Shown here piece after piece: positions 37,630-48,449 of a stretch of 64,000 nt of DNA (its first letter is position 1; the number at the start of each line of letters is the position of its first letter). Location: the NCBI RefSeq assembly GCF_004283755.1, contig NZ_SHMH01000004.1, forward strand, positions 1 to 64,000. Reading direction: 5' to 3'. Position numbers and translations under genes: made by a program. Origin of the DNA: Pseudoxanthomonas winnipegensis (lineage in GTDB: Bacteria > Pseudomonadota > Gammaproteobacteria > Xanthomonadales > Xanthomonadaceae). Under the pieces are notes generated by a model. That model worked only from the letters and a program-made list of their open reading frames with translations, had not been told where the DNA came from and ran no database searches.

Positions 37630-38196
37630 ATGCGACTGGTTCTTCTGGGACCGCCCGGTTCGGGCAAGGGCACGCAGGCCACGCGCCTGAAGGACCACTT
37701 CAAGGTCCCGCACATCTCCACCGGCGACCTGCTGCGTGCCGAGGTGGCGGCCGGCACCGAGCTCGGCAAGCAGGCCAAGGCGGTGATGGATGCCGGCAAC
37801 CTGGTCTCCGACGAGATCCTGCTGGGCATGCTCGAATCGCGCCTGTCCCAGCCCGACGTCGCCAACGGTTTCATCCTGGACGGTTATCCGCGCAACCTGG
37901 CCCAGGCCGACGCGCTGAACCAGCTGCTGGCCCGCATCGGCCAGCCGATGGATGCGGCCGTGCAGCTGGACGTGCCGACCGAGCTGCTGGTCGAGCGCAT
38001 CGCCGGCCGCGCCCAGGCCGAGGGCCGCGCCGACGACAACCCCGAGTCGGTGCGCAAGCGCCTGCAGGTCTACGCGGACAGCACCGCGCCGGTGATCGAC
38101 TTCTACAAGCAGCAGGGCCGCCTGACCGTGGTCGACGGCGTGGGCGAGCTGGACGAAGTCACCCAGCGGCTGACCGAGGCGCTGGCCAAGCGCTAG
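37630..38196 (+). CDS. adk: Adenylate kinase (short form)
   Basis: Encodes 188 residues from ATG 37630 (GGAGTG nine bases upstream). It catalyses AMP + ATP to 2 ADP. The P-loop is GPPGSGKGTQ (7-16), with STGDLLR, ILDGYPRN and GRAQAEGRADDN. It is about 26 residues shorter than the E. coli enzyme because the LID region is reduced to a short loop, as in other short-type enzymes. It neighbours pyrophosphate-metabolism genes. Confidence 0.95.
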   Translation: MRLVLLGPPGSGKGTQATRLKDHFKVPHISTGDLLRAEVAAGTELGKQAKAVMDAGNLVSDEILLGMLESRLSQPDVANGFILDGYPRNLAQADALNQLLARIGQPMDAAVQLDVPTELLVERIAGRAQAEGRADDNPESVRKRLQVYADSTAPVIDFYKQQGRLTVVDGVGELDEVTQRLTEALAKR

Positions 38197-38205
38197 TCGA
38201 AAGCC

Positions 38206-38320
38206 GGGAGTGAGCGCGCAGGAGTGAGGACCGAGCAAAGGCAACCGCTGCCCGATTGGCTCGCTCCTCGCTTCTCGCTCCTCCCGCTCACTCCTCGCTC
38301 TTCCCCTCACTCCTGCTGCA
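38206..38320. repeat. GAGTGAG/CTCACTC palindromic repeat, between adk and mpl
   Basis: GGGAGTGAGCGCGCAGGAGTGAGG is answered by the near-complement CTCCCGCTCACTCCTCGCTCTTCCCCTCACTCC within about 110 nt. Related elements lie at 51970, 54336 and 60540. It can fold into a long imperfect hairpin and may terminate adk. Confidence 0.65.
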
Positions 38321-38323
38321 ACG

Positions 38324-39751
38324 ATGAGCAAACTGCACATCCTCGGCATCGCCGGCACCTTCATGGGCGGCGTGGCGGCGCTGGCGCGCGAGCTGGGCCA
38401 CACCGTCGAAGGCAGCGACCAGGCGATCTATCCGCCCATGTCCACGCAGCTGGAGCGGCTGGGCATCGCGCTGGCGCAGGGCTATGCGCCTGACAACATC
38501 TCGCCGGACTGCGATGCGGTGATCATCGGCAACGCGCTGTCGCGCGGCAACGCCGCGGTGGAGGCGGTGCTCGATGCCGGCCGCGCCTACACCTCCGGCG
38601 CGCAGTGGCTGAGCGAGGCGGTGCTGCCCGGGCGCACCACGCTGGCCGTGGCCGGCACGCACGGCAAGACCACCACCACCACCATCCTGGCCTATCTGCT
38701 GGAGGCGGCCGGGCGCGCGCCGGGCTTCCTGATCGGCGGGGTGGCCGAGGACTTCGGCGTGTCGGCGCGGCTGGGAGGCTCGCCCGCCGCGGCCGCATCC
38801 GGCGCTGCGCCGGACCAGGGCGATCCGGCGCCGGACGCCGACGCGCCGCTCTTCGTGGTCGAAGCCGACGAGTACGACACCGCCTTCTTCGACAAGCGCA
38901 GCAAGTTCGTGCATTACCGGCCGCGCGTGGCGATCCTCAACAACCTCGAGTACGACCACGCCGACATCTTCCCCGACGTGGCCGCGATCCAGCGCCAGTT
39001 CCATCATCTGGTGCGCACCGTGCCGGGCAACGGCCGGCTGATCGTCAACGGCGCCGATGCGCGCCTGGACGAGGTGCTGGCGATGGGCTGCTGGACGCCG
39101 GTGGAGCGCTTCGGCTTCGATCCGGCGTTGGACTGGAGTGCGCGCCTGATCGAGGCCGACGGCAGCGCCTTCGCCGTGCTGCGGCGTGGGGTGGAAGTGG
39201 GCCAGGTGCAGTGGCCGCTGGTCGGCCGGCACAACGTGCTCAACGGCCTGGCGGCGCTGGCGGCGGCCAGCGCGGTGGGCGTGGACATCGCCGGCGTGAT
39301 GCCGGCACTGGCCGCGTTCCGCAGCGTCAAGCGCCGGCTGGAGGTGATCGGCCAGGCGCGCGGCGTCACCGTGTACGACGACTTCGCCCATCACCCCACG
39401 GCCATCGCCACCACGCTCGAGGGCCTGCGTGCGAAGGTCGGCGCGGCGCGCATCGTGGTGGCGATGGAGCCGCGCAGCAATTCGATGCGGCTGGGCGCGC
39501 ATGCGCAGGCGCTGGCGCCGTCGCTGGATGGCGCCGATGCGGTGGTGTTCCTGCACCGGCCCGAGCTGGCCTGGGACGCCGGCAAGGTGATCGCCGCCGT
39601 CCGCGGCCAGGCGCGTGCGGTGCCCGACAGCGATGCGCTGATCGCCGCGCTGGGCACGCTGGTGCGCGAGGGCGACCATGTGGTGTTCATGTCCAACGGC
39701 GGCTTCGACGGGGCGCCGCGGCGCTTCCTGGCGTCCTTGCAGCAGGAGTGA
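38324..39751 (+). CDS. mpl: UDP-N-acetylmuramate:tripeptide ligase Mpl
   Basis: Encodes 475 residues. Mpl reattaches the murein tripeptide L-Ala-D-Glu-mDAP to UDP-MurNAc in peptidoglycan recycling. It has the Mur ligase three-domain layout: an HILGIAGTFMGG N-terminal loop, the ATP site GTHGKTTTTT, EADEYDTAFFDKRSKF, and the C-terminal DDFAHHPTAI. Its last residues (QQE) are encoded by CAGCAGGAGTGAG, which matches the GAGTGAG repeat family. Confidence 0.94.
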   Translation: MSKLHILGIAGTFMGGVAALARELGHTVEGSDQAIYPPMSTQLERLGIALAQGYAPDNISPDCDAVIIGNALSRGNAAVEAVLDAGRAYTSGAQWLSEAVLPGRTTLAVAGTHGKTTTTTILAYLLEAAGRAPGFLIGGVAEDFGVSARLGGSPAAAASGAAPDQGDPAPDADAPLFVVEADEYDTAFFDKRSKFVHYRPRVAILNNLEYDHADIFPDVAAIQRQFHHLVRTVPGNGRLIVNGADARLDEVLAMGCWTPVERFGFDPALDWSARLIEADGSAFAVLRRGVEVGQVQWPLVGRHNVLNGLAALAAASAVGVDIAGVMPALAAFRSVKRRLEVIGQARGVTVYDDFAHHPTAIATTLEGLRAKVGAARIVVAMEPRSNSMRLGAHAQALAPSLDGADAVVFLHRPELAWDAGKVIAAVRGQARAVPDSDALIAALGTLVREGDHVVFMSNGGFDGAPRRFLASLQQE

Positions 39752-39837
39752 GCGAAAGCCGGGCCTGTGCGCCCTGGTCGTTGCCCACTTCGCTTCGCTC
39801 ACCCCTCTTCACCTCCGCTCTGCCTACACTCCCGGCC

Positions 39838-40416
39838 ATGCCCGCGACCGAGACGCTTCCCCTGTTCCCGCTCAACACCGTGCTGCTGCCCGGGGCGGGG
39901 CTGGGGCTGCGGGTGTTCGAGCGTCGCTACCTGGACCTGATCCGGGAATGCGGGCGCAGCGGGCGCGGCTTCGGCGTGTGCCTGATCCTGCAGGGCGGCG
40001 AGGCCGGCGCCCCCGCGACGCCGGCGGCCTATGGCACCGAGGCGACGATCGAGGACTTCGGCACCGGCAGCGACGGCCTGCTGACCCTGCGCCTGCGCGG
40101 CGGCCGGCGCTTCCACGTGCAGCGCACGCGGGTGCGCGACAACGGGCTGGTGGTGGGCGAGGTGGACTGGTGCCCGCCCGAGGACGACGACGAACTGCGC
40201 CCCGAGCACGGCCTGCTGGCCACGGTGCTGGAGAAGATCTTCGAGAAGGCCGGCGCGACCCCGCCCGGCATGACCGCCGCCGACCTGGACAGCGCCGCCT
40301 GGGTGGGCTGGCGCCTGGCCGAACTGCTGCCGCTCAGCGACGCCCAGCGCCTGGCCGTGCTGCAGGAAGACGATCCGCATGCGCGCCTGGATCATCTGCT
40401 GGCGCTGATGGCCTAG
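39838..40416 (+). CDS. LON peptidase substrate-binding-domain protein
   Basis: Encodes 192 residues. It is a stand-alone LonN (PF02190-type) domain without ATPase or protease: LPLFPLNTVLLPGAGLGLRVFERRY is the signature. Function of such solitary domains is not established. It lies 86 nt after mpl in the same direction. Confidence 0.88.
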   Translation: MPATETLPLFPLNTVLLPGAGLGLRVFERRYLDLIRECGRSGRGFGVCLILQGGEAGAPATPAAYGTEATIEDFGTGSDGLLTLRLRGGRRFHVQRTRVRDNGLVVGEVDWCPPEDDDELRPEHGLLATVLEKIFEKAGATPPGMTAADLDSAAWVGWRLAELLPLSDAQRLAVLQEDDPHARLDHLLALMA

Positions 40417-40474
40417 CGCCTTCGCTGGCCTGAAGCTGCGACGGACTCGCTTTCCATCGTCGTTAGCCGCGACA

Positions 40475-40575
40475 AATTCTCTACCGTCGTTCCCGCGAAG
40501 GCGGGAACCCAGTGGCTTTCCCGACGACAGCCAAGCCACCGCATCCCCCTTTCGCGGGAACGACGGGCGCTTGAT
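40475..40575. repeat. TTCCCGCGAA-type inverted repeats
   Basis: CGTTCCCGCGAAGGCGGGAACC (from 40488) and the inverted CCTTTCGCGGGAACGACGG (from 40551) flank a short unique core. The same palindrome borders the composite repeats at 22 and 44 kb. It lies between the convergent LON-domain and DedA-PAP2 genes and could terminate both. Confidence 0.6.
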
Positions 40576-40646
40576 CGGCGTTGATGGACGGCGACCGTCC
40601 GAACGGCCGGTCACCCGCGGCGGGCATCGCACCCGCGCCGCAGGCC

Positions 40647-42686
40647 TCAGCGCGCCCGCACCGGCGGCAGCTGCGCGGGCGGGGCGTGTTCCAGCGGCAG
40701 CTGATCGGTGCGCAGGCGCAGCACCGGCAGGCCGGAGGATGGATGCGGCGCCAGCGCCTGCGGCAGGCCGCGCACCGAATCGCGCACCTGGTCCAGCGAG
40801 GCGTCGGCGTCGGGCAGCGGCCGCCACATGCCGACCAGCCCGAACAGGGTCTGGTGGCGCAGCGTCTGCGCGCCGCCGATCCACAGCGGCACCTGGCCAG
40901 GCTGCAGCGCGATCGGGCTGGCCCACAGGCGCAGCGCGTACTGCTGGTCGGCGCGCGGGCCGGGCTTGAGCATCAGCAGGCTCTCGGCGCGCGTGTCCAG
41001 CGTCGCCGGCAGCACCGGATGCCGTTCCCGCGGCAGGTCGCTGTCCAGCAGCTGCAGCGCGCGCTCCCAGCCGGCCTGCGGCTGCAGGCGCCAGCCCTGG
41101 TCTTCCAGATGGCGCACCAGCGGCTGCAGCGGGCCGGCGATCTGCACGTCCAGCGGCCAGCGCTGGGCGTCGTCGAACTCGTTGCGCGTGGCCGGCAACT
41201 TGCGCCAGTCGTCCTTCCACCAGTCCGGCAAGGGCCGGGCGATCGAGGCGATGGGCGCATCGAACAGCGCCAGCATGCGATCCACCGCGCGCGGCCCGTG
41301 CCACAGCGCGGCCAGCACGAACACGCCGTAGAACAGCCAGGCCAGCGGCTTGACCCACAGCGAGCGCCGCACCCGGCTGCGGTAGGCCACGCCCAGGATC
41401 AGCACCCACACCACGCCCAGCAGGGTGCCGCCGACCACATCGCTGAGCCAGTGCGCGCCCAGGTAGATGCGGGCGAAGCCGATCGTGCTGACCACCACAC
41501 CGGCGACCACGTACGGCCAGGCGCGGTCGCGGCCCGGCAGCTCGCGCGAGATCAGCACGGCGAAGAAGCCGAAGATGATCGTGCTCATGGTCACCGCCTT
41601 GGACGGGAAGCCGAAGCCCCCCGCCACCACCGGCGGCTTGGGAATGTCCACCACCACGCCCAGCCAACCGGTCAGGGCCACGCCGAAGACGATCGCCGCC
41701 ACCCAGTGGCCCACCGCCAGCCAGCGCTTGCGCCAGGCCAGGTAGCCCAGCACGGCCAGCCAGGCCGGCGCCAGCACGTCGGCATCGCCGATCGCCGCGA
41801 TCGCCGCCAGCGGGCGGTCGGCCAGCGGATTGCGCAGGCTGTGCATGAGTTCGTACAGCGCCAGGTCCACGCCCAGCGGCTCGCCATGGCCCAGCACCAC
41901 CACCAGGAAGGCGAACAGCACCCAGGCCAGGGCCAGCAGCGCCACGGCCAGCACCGCGAGCGACACCGTCTCGCGGCGCCGGGGGTCGAACAGCGCCACC
42001 GAATGGCGCCCCAGCACCGGATGCGCGCGCGACCAGGCCAGGCCGCGCGCGAGCAGCGCATCGGCATGCGCGGCGAACCAGCGGTAGCTGTACAGCACCG
42101 CCGCCCAGATCACGCCCAGCACCACCAGCAGCAGGCCCACCACCACCGCCAGGCGCCCGGCGACCGCGGCGACCGCGTCGTAGGCCTGGCCCAGCATCCA
42201 GCCCGGCAGCAGGAACAGCACCGCCCAGGACAGGCCGGCCGCCGCGCTGGCCGGCAGATAGCGCTTGAGCGGCATGTGCAGCATGCCGGCCACCGCCGGC
42301 ACGAACGGCCGGATCGGCCCGACATAGCGCGCGATGAAGATCGCCTTGAGGCTGTTGCGGTGGAACAGGCGCTCGCCGCGTTCGAGCAGCTGCGGATACT
42401 TACTGAAGGGCCAGTGCGCGCGCAGCTGCGTGCCCCAGCGCCGGCCCACCCAGAAGCTCACCCCGTCGCCGACGAAGGCGCCCAGCGCCGCGCACACCAC
42501 CGCATAGGGGCCGGACAGTTCTCCCAGCCCGATCACCACGCCCACGCCGATCAGCAGCGGCAGCGCGGGCACGATCGCGCCCAGCACGATCAGCGAATCG
42601 CACAGGGCAATGAGGAAGACCACCGCGCCGGCGGCGACCGGATGCGCGGCGATCCAGTCGAGCAGGCCGTCGAACCAGGAGTCCAT
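40647..42686 (-). CDS. DedA - PAP2 - LssY three-domain membrane protein
   Basis: Encodes 679 residues. An N-terminal DedA/SNARE-associated domain (about 1-200, with RYVGPIRPFVPAVAGM) is followed by a PAP2 phosphatase-like membrane domain (about 240-430) and a soluble LssY-type C-terminal domain (about 470-660). In the PAP2 part the third motif is present (ARIYLGAHWLSD, 405-416). The second motif, normally PSGH, reads PSKAV (361-365), so the usual acid/base His is missing. Its job could be lipid transport or lipid phosphate binding rather than hydrolysis. Confidence 0.85.
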   Translation of the reverse strand: MDSWFDGLLDWIAAHPVAAGAVVFLIALCDSLIVLGAIVPALPLLIGVGVVIGLGELSGPYAVVCAALGAFVGDGVSFWVGRRWGTQLRAHWPFSKYPQLLERGERLFHRNSLKAIFIARYVGPIRPFVPAVAGMLHMPLKRYLPASAAAGLSWAVLFLLPGWMLGQAYDAVAAVAGRLAVVVGLLLVVLGVIWAAVLYSYRWFAAHADALLARGLAWSRAHPVLGRHSVALFDPRRRETVSLAVLAVALLALAWVLFAFLVVVLGHGEPLGVDLALYELMHSLRNPLADRPLAAIAAIGDADVLAPAWLAVLGYLAWRKRWLAVGHWVAAIVFGVALTGWLGVVVDIPKPPVVAGGFGFPSKAVTMSTIIFGFFAVLISRELPGRDRAWPYVVAGVVVSTIGFARIYLGAHWLSDVVGGTLLGVVWVLILGVAYRSRVRRSLWVKPLAWLFYGVFVLAALWHGPRAVDRMLALFDAPIASIARPLPDWWKDDWRKLPATRNEFDDAQRWPLDVQIAGPLQPLVRHLEDQGWRLQPQAGWERALQLLDSDLPRERHPVLPATLDTRAESLLMLKPGPRADQQYALRLWASPIALQPGQVPLWIGGAQTLRHQTLFGLVGMWRPLPDADASLDQVRDSVRGLPQALAPHPSSGLPVLRLRTDQLPLEHAPPAQLPPVRAR

Positions 42687-42846
42687 CGGCGAAATTATAG
42701 GTGCCCGGCGCGGGCGCGCAGGAGCGCGAAGTGAACGGCGCCCGCGCGCGGCGCCCGGTCCTTGCCTGCCGCGCATGCCGCCCTGCGTGGGCCTGGCACT
42801 TAAACTTGCGCGGCGACCGGCCCGGTCGCGCCATTGGCGCTCGCGC

Positions 42847-43665
42847 ATGACGACTCTGTCAGGCAAGACTCTCTTCATCACCGGCGGCTCGCGCGGCATC
42901 GGCCTGGCCATCGCGCTGCGCGCCGCGCGCGACGGCGCCAACGTGGCCATCGCCGCCAAGTCCTCGGTGCCCAATCCCAAGCTGCCCGGCACCATCCACA
43001 GCGCGGCCCAGGCGGTGAACGAGGCCGGCGGCAGCGGCCTGGCCCTGCAGTGCGACATCCGCGATGAGGATCAGGTGCGCGCGGCGGTGGCGGCCACGGT
43101 CGACACCTTCGGCGGCATCGACATCCTCATCAACAACGCCAGCGCGATCTGGCTGCGCGGCACGCTGGACACGCCGATGAAGCGTTTCGACCTGATGCAG
43201 CAGGTCAACGCGCGCGGCAGCTTCCTGTGCGCGCAGGCCTGCCTGCCGCACCTACTGCAGGCGCCCAATCCGCACATCCTGACCTTGTGCCCGCCGCCGT
43301 CGCTGGATCCCAAGTGGTGGGGTCCGCACACCGGCTACACGCTGGCCAAGATGGGCATGAGCCTGGTCACGCTGGGCCTGGCGGCCGAGTTCGGCCCGCA
43401 GGGCGTGGCGGTCAACGGCCTGTGGCCGCGCACGCTGATCGCCACCGACGCGCTGAACATGATCCCCGGCGTGTCGCTGGCCAACGGGCGCTCGCCTGCG
43501 ATCATGGGCGACGCCGCCCATGCCGTGCTGACCCGCCGTGCGACGGATTGCACCGGCCAGTTCCTGATCGACGATCAGGTGCTGGCCCAGGCCGGCGTCC
43601 ACGACTTGTCCGGCTACGCCATCGACCCCACCCAGCCGTTGCTGCCGGACCTGTTCCTGGACTGA
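42847..43665 (+). CDS. Short-chain dehydrogenase (HSDL2-like)
   Basis: Encodes 272 residues. Classical SDR features are TGGSRGIG (12-19), NNAS (96-99) and the catalytic Tyr164/Lys168 in YTLAK. Overall sequence resembles the SDR portion of hydroxysteroid dehydrogenase-like 2 proteins (AAKSSVPNPKLPGTI is typical). Substrate is unknown, probably a fatty-acyl or hydroxy compound. The glyoxalase gene follows 54 nt later in the same direction. Confidence 0.88.
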   Translation: MTTLSGKTLFITGGSRGIGLAIALRAARDGANVAIAAKSSVPNPKLPGTIHSAAQAVNEAGGSGLALQCDIRDEDQVRAAVAATVDTFGGIDILINNASAIWLRGTLDTPMKRFDLMQQVNARGSFLCAQACLPHLLQAPNPHILTLCPPPSLDPKWWGPHTGYTLAKMGMSLVTLGLAAEFGPQGVAVNGLWPRTLIATDALNMIPGVSLANGRSPAIMGDAAHAVLTRRATDCTGQFLIDDQVLAQAGVHDLSGYAIDPTQPLLPDLFLD

Positions 43666-43719
43666 CCGGCCCTCAGGCCCGCTGGCGCCTCTTTCCCCCC
43701 TCTCGAGTTGTTCAACACC

Positions 43720-44154
43720 ATGAAATACCTGCACGCCATGCTCCGCGTCCGCGACCTGGACGCCACCGCCAAGTTTTTCACCGAAGGGCTGGGCCTGCGC
43801 GAGACCCGCCGCAAGGACAGCCCCGAAGGCCGCTACACGCTGGTCTACTTCGGCGCCCCGGAGAACCCCGAGGCCGAGGTCGAGCTGACCTACAACTGGC
43901 CGGCCGAGGATGGCAGCGTCGAGGACTACGGCAGCGCCCGCAATTTCGGCCACCTGGCCTTCGAGGTGGACGACATCTACGCCGCCTGCGCCCACCTGCA
44001 GTCACTGGGCGTCACCATCAACCGCCCGCCGCGCGATGGCTACATGGCCTTCGTGCGCAGCCCGGACCTGATCTCCATCGAGCTGCTGCAGAAGGGCAAG
44101 CCGCTGGCCCCGGCCGAGCCCTGGGCCTCGATGGCCAATACCGGCACCTGGTAA
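43720..44154 (+). CDS. gloA: Lactoylglutathione lyase (glyoxalase I)
   Basis: Encodes 144 residues minus a possible four-residue TTG-initiated extension; ATG 43720 gives 144 codons in all. The VOC fold has the four metal ligands expected of GloA: His5, Glu55 (VELTYNW), His78 (FGHLAFEV) and Glu121 (ISIELLQ). It converts the methylglyoxal-glutathione hemithioacetal to S-lactoylglutathione. A C-terminal tail of about 15 residues extends beyond the E. coli protein. Confidence 0.82.
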   Translation: MKYLHAMLRVRDLDATAKFFTEGLGLRETRRKDSPEGRYTLVYFGAPENPEAEVELTYNWPAEDGSVEDYGSARNFGHLAFEVDDIYAACAHLQSLGVTINRPPRDGYMAFVRSPDLISIELLQKGKPLAPAEPWASMANTGTW

Positions 44155-44239
44155 GCCGCCTTCCCCGCGGCGCCGGATGGCGTCGCGGCTTCGGCCCGCA
44201 CTGCCTGCGCCGGTGTGCGCTGGCAGGACGCGCGCCGTC

Positions 44240-44608
44240 CAGTTGGAGGCACAGATCCGCCGTTGCCGCGAAAGGGGACCTTTGCAGAACTCCCCTCGAC
44301 TGCGTTCGAGTTGCTTTCATCGGCTGAACGCACCGATCTAGGGCAAAGCCAAAAGCAAAAGCACCCCACCCCAACCCTCCCCTTCGCCTTCGGCGAAAGG
44401 GAGGGGGCCAAGACCAGTAGGCGGTGGCACAGCAAGCAACCTACTGCCCCCTCCCTTGCGCGCAGCGCAGGGGAGGGCTGGGGAGGGGTCGGGGCTTTCC
44501 CGATCAACTGGCAGCCACCAAGGCGCAATCGTCGTGACCTCCAAGGCGCCCTTATCAGTCCAACGCGGCAATCAGCAATGTTTTTCAAAGGCCCCGCGAA
44601 AGCGGGAA
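44240..44608. repeat. Composite GC-rich intergenic repeat, copy 2
   Basis: The central ~200 bp (about 44344-44540) is nearly identical to 22195-22388, including AAAGCCAAAAGCAAAAGCACC, both mirror palindromes and the ATCAACTGGCAGCC junction. The flanks carry CCGCGAAAGCGGGAACC-type palindromes. It fills most of the 626-base gap between gloA and the GT39-like gene. The remainder (44609-44780) shows nothing clear. Confidence 0.8.
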
Positions 44609-44780
44609 CCTGGTGCCTTGGCGTGTCCTTGTGGAGGTCGCCGGGCTGTTCCGCGCGCCGTGCCGCGCGGGGCTCGGCGCCGCGCCGGGCTGGCCGTATC
44701 ATCGCCGCCGGCCGACGCGCGCTGGCCCGGGTCGAGGGCGCGGGCGGGCCGTGTCTTTCGTCCTTTGCCGGTATTGTCGA

Positions 44781-46655
44781 ATGATGTCTTCTTCCGTGGC
44801 GCAGCGCCGCCTGCGCTGGCCGGCACCGGCCTATGCCGCCATCGCGCTGGTGGCCTGCGCGTTCGCCTTCGTCGGGCTGGCCCGCAGCAACTACTGGGCC
44901 GATGAGCTGTTCACCGTCTACGTGATCGGCGGAGGCGACGGCCTGGCCGGCGTCTGGCGGCGCGCGCTGACCGACGTGCATCCGCCGCTGTACTACATGC
45001 TGCTGTATGGCTGGAGCCGGCTGGGCGGGCTGTCGGAGGTCTGGCTGCGCCTGTCCAGCGCGGTGTGCGCGGTGCTGGCGCTGGCGCTGACCGCGCGCGT
45101 GCTGTGGCGGCGCTTCAGCCCGGCGGCGCTGGGTTTCGCCCTGGCGCTGGTGGCGGTGTCCACGTTCTGGTTCGAACAGTCGCAGAACGCACGCAGCTAT
45201 GGCGCGGCGATCCTGATCGCCGCGGCGCTGATGGGCCTGACGCTGCGCCTGCGCGAACGCACGCCGGCGACCGGGGCCTTCCCGTGGGGCGCGTTCGCCG
45301 CGCTGTTCGCGCTGGGGCTGGCCGGCAGCCTGATGCACTTCTACCTGCTGCTGCTCACCGGCATGGTGCTGGCCTGGCTGCTGCCGGTGCCGCGCCTGCG
45401 CCTGCCGGTGATCCTGGCCGGGCTGCTGATCCTGGCCGTGGTCGGCGGCTACACCTGGCTGCTGCTGCATGCCACGCAGCAGGACGTGGACAAGACCTGG
45501 TACCGCGCCGACGTGCACTTCTTCTGGTCGCAGACGCGCACCGCGCGCAAGCACCTGGCCGCGGCCGGCGCGAGCTGGGCGCTGACCGCGCTGATCGTGG
45601 CCGCGCTGTGGCGGCGCTGGCGCGGCGGCCGCGGCAGCCTGGGCGCGCGCGTGCCGGAAGGAGGCCGCCACGCGGCGCGGCTGGCGCTGTTCGTGCTGCT
45701 CGGCGTGATCGCCAGCGGCGTGCTGGTCAGCTGTCTGGTCGCCCCGTCGTACTCGGCGCGCAATGTGCTGATCACCCTGCCGTTCCTGTGCGCGCTGCTG
45801 GCCTGGCTGTACGAGGCGGCCGGCCCGCGTCTGTCCGGGCGCGGCGGCCAGTTCGCCGCGGCGCTGCTGGTGGTGGCCGTGGCCAGCGGGCTGTGGATGT
45901 GCAGCGGGCGCTTCGTCGAACGCAACGAGCCCTGGCGCAGCGGCGCGCAGTTCGTCGCGCGCATGCCCGGCTGCGCGGGGCAGCAGATCCCGGTGATGCA
46001 TCCCTACAAGTTCGGTCCGCCCACGCCACAGTACCGGGCCTTCGCCGAGCGCCAGTTCTTCGGCCACTACGCACCGGCCGGGATGCAGCTGCGCGCGTGG
46101 ATGCCCAACGAGCTGGTCGGCCGCCACCGCGTGCCGGAGCTGACGGCGTTGCTGGCGGTGCGCGCGCAGCAGGCCGGCAGCGGCGCCTGCCCGCTGCTGG
46201 CCTGGGCAGTGCACGACCTGGACAAGAAGTCCGCACCGCTGCTGGCGCAGGACCTGGCGCGTGCGCCAGGCATCGCGCCGGCGCGGGTGGTGATGCAGAC
46301 CTTCGAGCGCGCGCGGCGTCGCTCGACCGGCTGGGCGCCGGTGGAGGATGGCTTCGTCTTCTACGTGGTGCCGGCGGCCGCGCCCGGCGCCGCGCCGGCC
46401 GACCCCGGGCCGCTGGTGGCGATGCCCGCGGGCACGCTGGGCAAGCGCGAGGTGGTGACGCTGCTGCCGCCCGCGCCTGGGCAGGGCACGGTGGACCGCT
46501 TCGGCGTCCAGGACTGGCGCGACGGGACGCTGCAGCGCCAGGACACGGTCAGCACGCCGCAGCTGTTCTGCGATCCGCCGATGCGCGCGGACAGCGAGAT
46601 CCGGCCCAATGCCAAGCGGCCTGGCTGTGCGGCGCCGGTGGGCGCTTCCCGGTAA
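44781..46655 (+). CDS. GT39/ArnT-like membrane glycosyltransferase
   Basis: Encodes 624 residues from ATG 44781; ATG 44784 is equally possible. About ten membrane helices lie in the first 400 residues. The first periplasmic loop holds YWADELFTVYV with Asp-Glu and ALTDVHPPLYYMLLYGW, typical of lipid-phosphate-sugar-dependent transferases (GT39/PMT_2). A C-terminal periplasmic domain of about 200 residues follows. It probably transfers a sugar from a polyprenyl carrier to an envelope acceptor. Confidence 0.85.
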   Translation: MMSSSVAQRRLRWPAPAYAAIALVACAFAFVGLARSNYWADELFTVYVIGGGDGLAGVWRRALTDVHPPLYYMLLYGWSRLGGLSEVWLRLSSAVCAVLALALTARVLWRRFSPAALGFALALVAVSTFWFEQSQNARSYGAAILIAAALMGLTLRLRERTPATGAFPWGAFAALFALGLAGSLMHFYLLLLTGMVLAWLLPVPRLRLPVILAGLLILAVVGGYTWLLLHATQQDVDKTWYRADVHFFWSQTRTARKHLAAAGASWALTALIVAALWRRWRGGRGSLGARVPEGGRHAARLALFVLLGVIASGVLVSCLVAPSYSARNVLITLPFLCALLAWLYEAAGPRLSGRGGQFAAALLVVAVASGLWMCSGRFVERNEPWRSGAQFVARMPGCAGQQIPVMHPYKFGPPTPQYRAFAERQFFGHYAPAGMQLRAWMPNELVGRHRVPELTALLAVRAQQAGSGACPLLAWAVHDLDKKSAPLLAQDLARAPGIAPARVVMQTFERARRRSTGWAPVEDGFVFYVVPAAAPGAAPADPGPLVAMPAGTLGKREVVTLLPPAPGQGTVDRFGVQDWRDGTLQRQDTVSTPQLFCDPPMRADSEIRPNAKRPGCAAPVGASR

Positions 46656-46659
46656 AACC

Positions 46660-46850
46660 GCTCGCCGCCATTGGCCGAAAAGGCCACAAGGGCGGCTCCT
46701 CACCTGTAGAGCGGAGCTTGCTCCGCTGGGGCCGTCCCGACGAACCGAACGAAAGGCAGCGGAGTCCCCAAAAGGGGATTGCCACAAGCTCCGCTCTACA
46801 GTGCGCCCCTGGGGCCTTTTCGGCCAATGGCGGCGATGGGCTTTACCGAT
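46660..46850. repeat. REP-like GTAGAGCGGAG palindrome pair, locus 1
   Basis: CTGTAGAGCGGAGCTTGCTC (from 46704) is answered by an inverted copy ending at about 46802. The second copy is interrupted after CAGCGGAG by 20 extra bases (TCCCCAAAAGGGGATTGCCA). Outer arms CATTGGCCGAAAAGGCC and GGCCTTTTCGGCCAATG extend the symmetry over about 190 bp. It occupies the 46656-46942 gap before argD. Confidence 0.8.
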
Positions 46851-46942
46851 GCAACGCCAGTCATCGCAGTGACCCCACACACACCACCAGGCGATGGGCG
46901 ACAATGCCCCGCTTATCCCCTCCGCACGCAGGACCGATCGCC

Positions 46943-48169
<1,227 letters not shown>

Positions 48170-48221
48170 GAGGCCGGCCAAGCCTGTGGGAACAACGCGC
48201 TTTTCCGATCAAGTCGCCACC

Positions 48222-48345
48222 GCCCTGTAGAGCGGAGCTTGCTCCGCTGCATTTCGGCCGGATCATAGGGAAAGCCCCAGCGGAGCAAGCTCCGCTCTAC
48301 AGGGGGGAGCGGGCCCTGTGGCCTTTTTGGCCTACGGCGGCGAAG
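48222..48345. repeat. REP-like GTAGAGCGGAG palindrome pair, locus 2
   Basis: CTGTAGAGCGGAGCTTGCTC (from 48225) faces its inverse ending at about 48302, separated by 28 bp containing TTTCGGCCGGATCATAGGGAA. A GGCCTTTTTGGCC arm follows. It lies between argD and the zinc-finger gene. Confidence 0.8.
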
Positions 48346-48449
48346 GTGTGCAAGCGAAACCCATCGCCGCCTAGGCAGCTCCCACAAAGACGGGGCAAGC
48401 CCCCTGCTAGAATCCTCGCCCTTCACGGTCTGCGTTCGAGTACCCCGCC

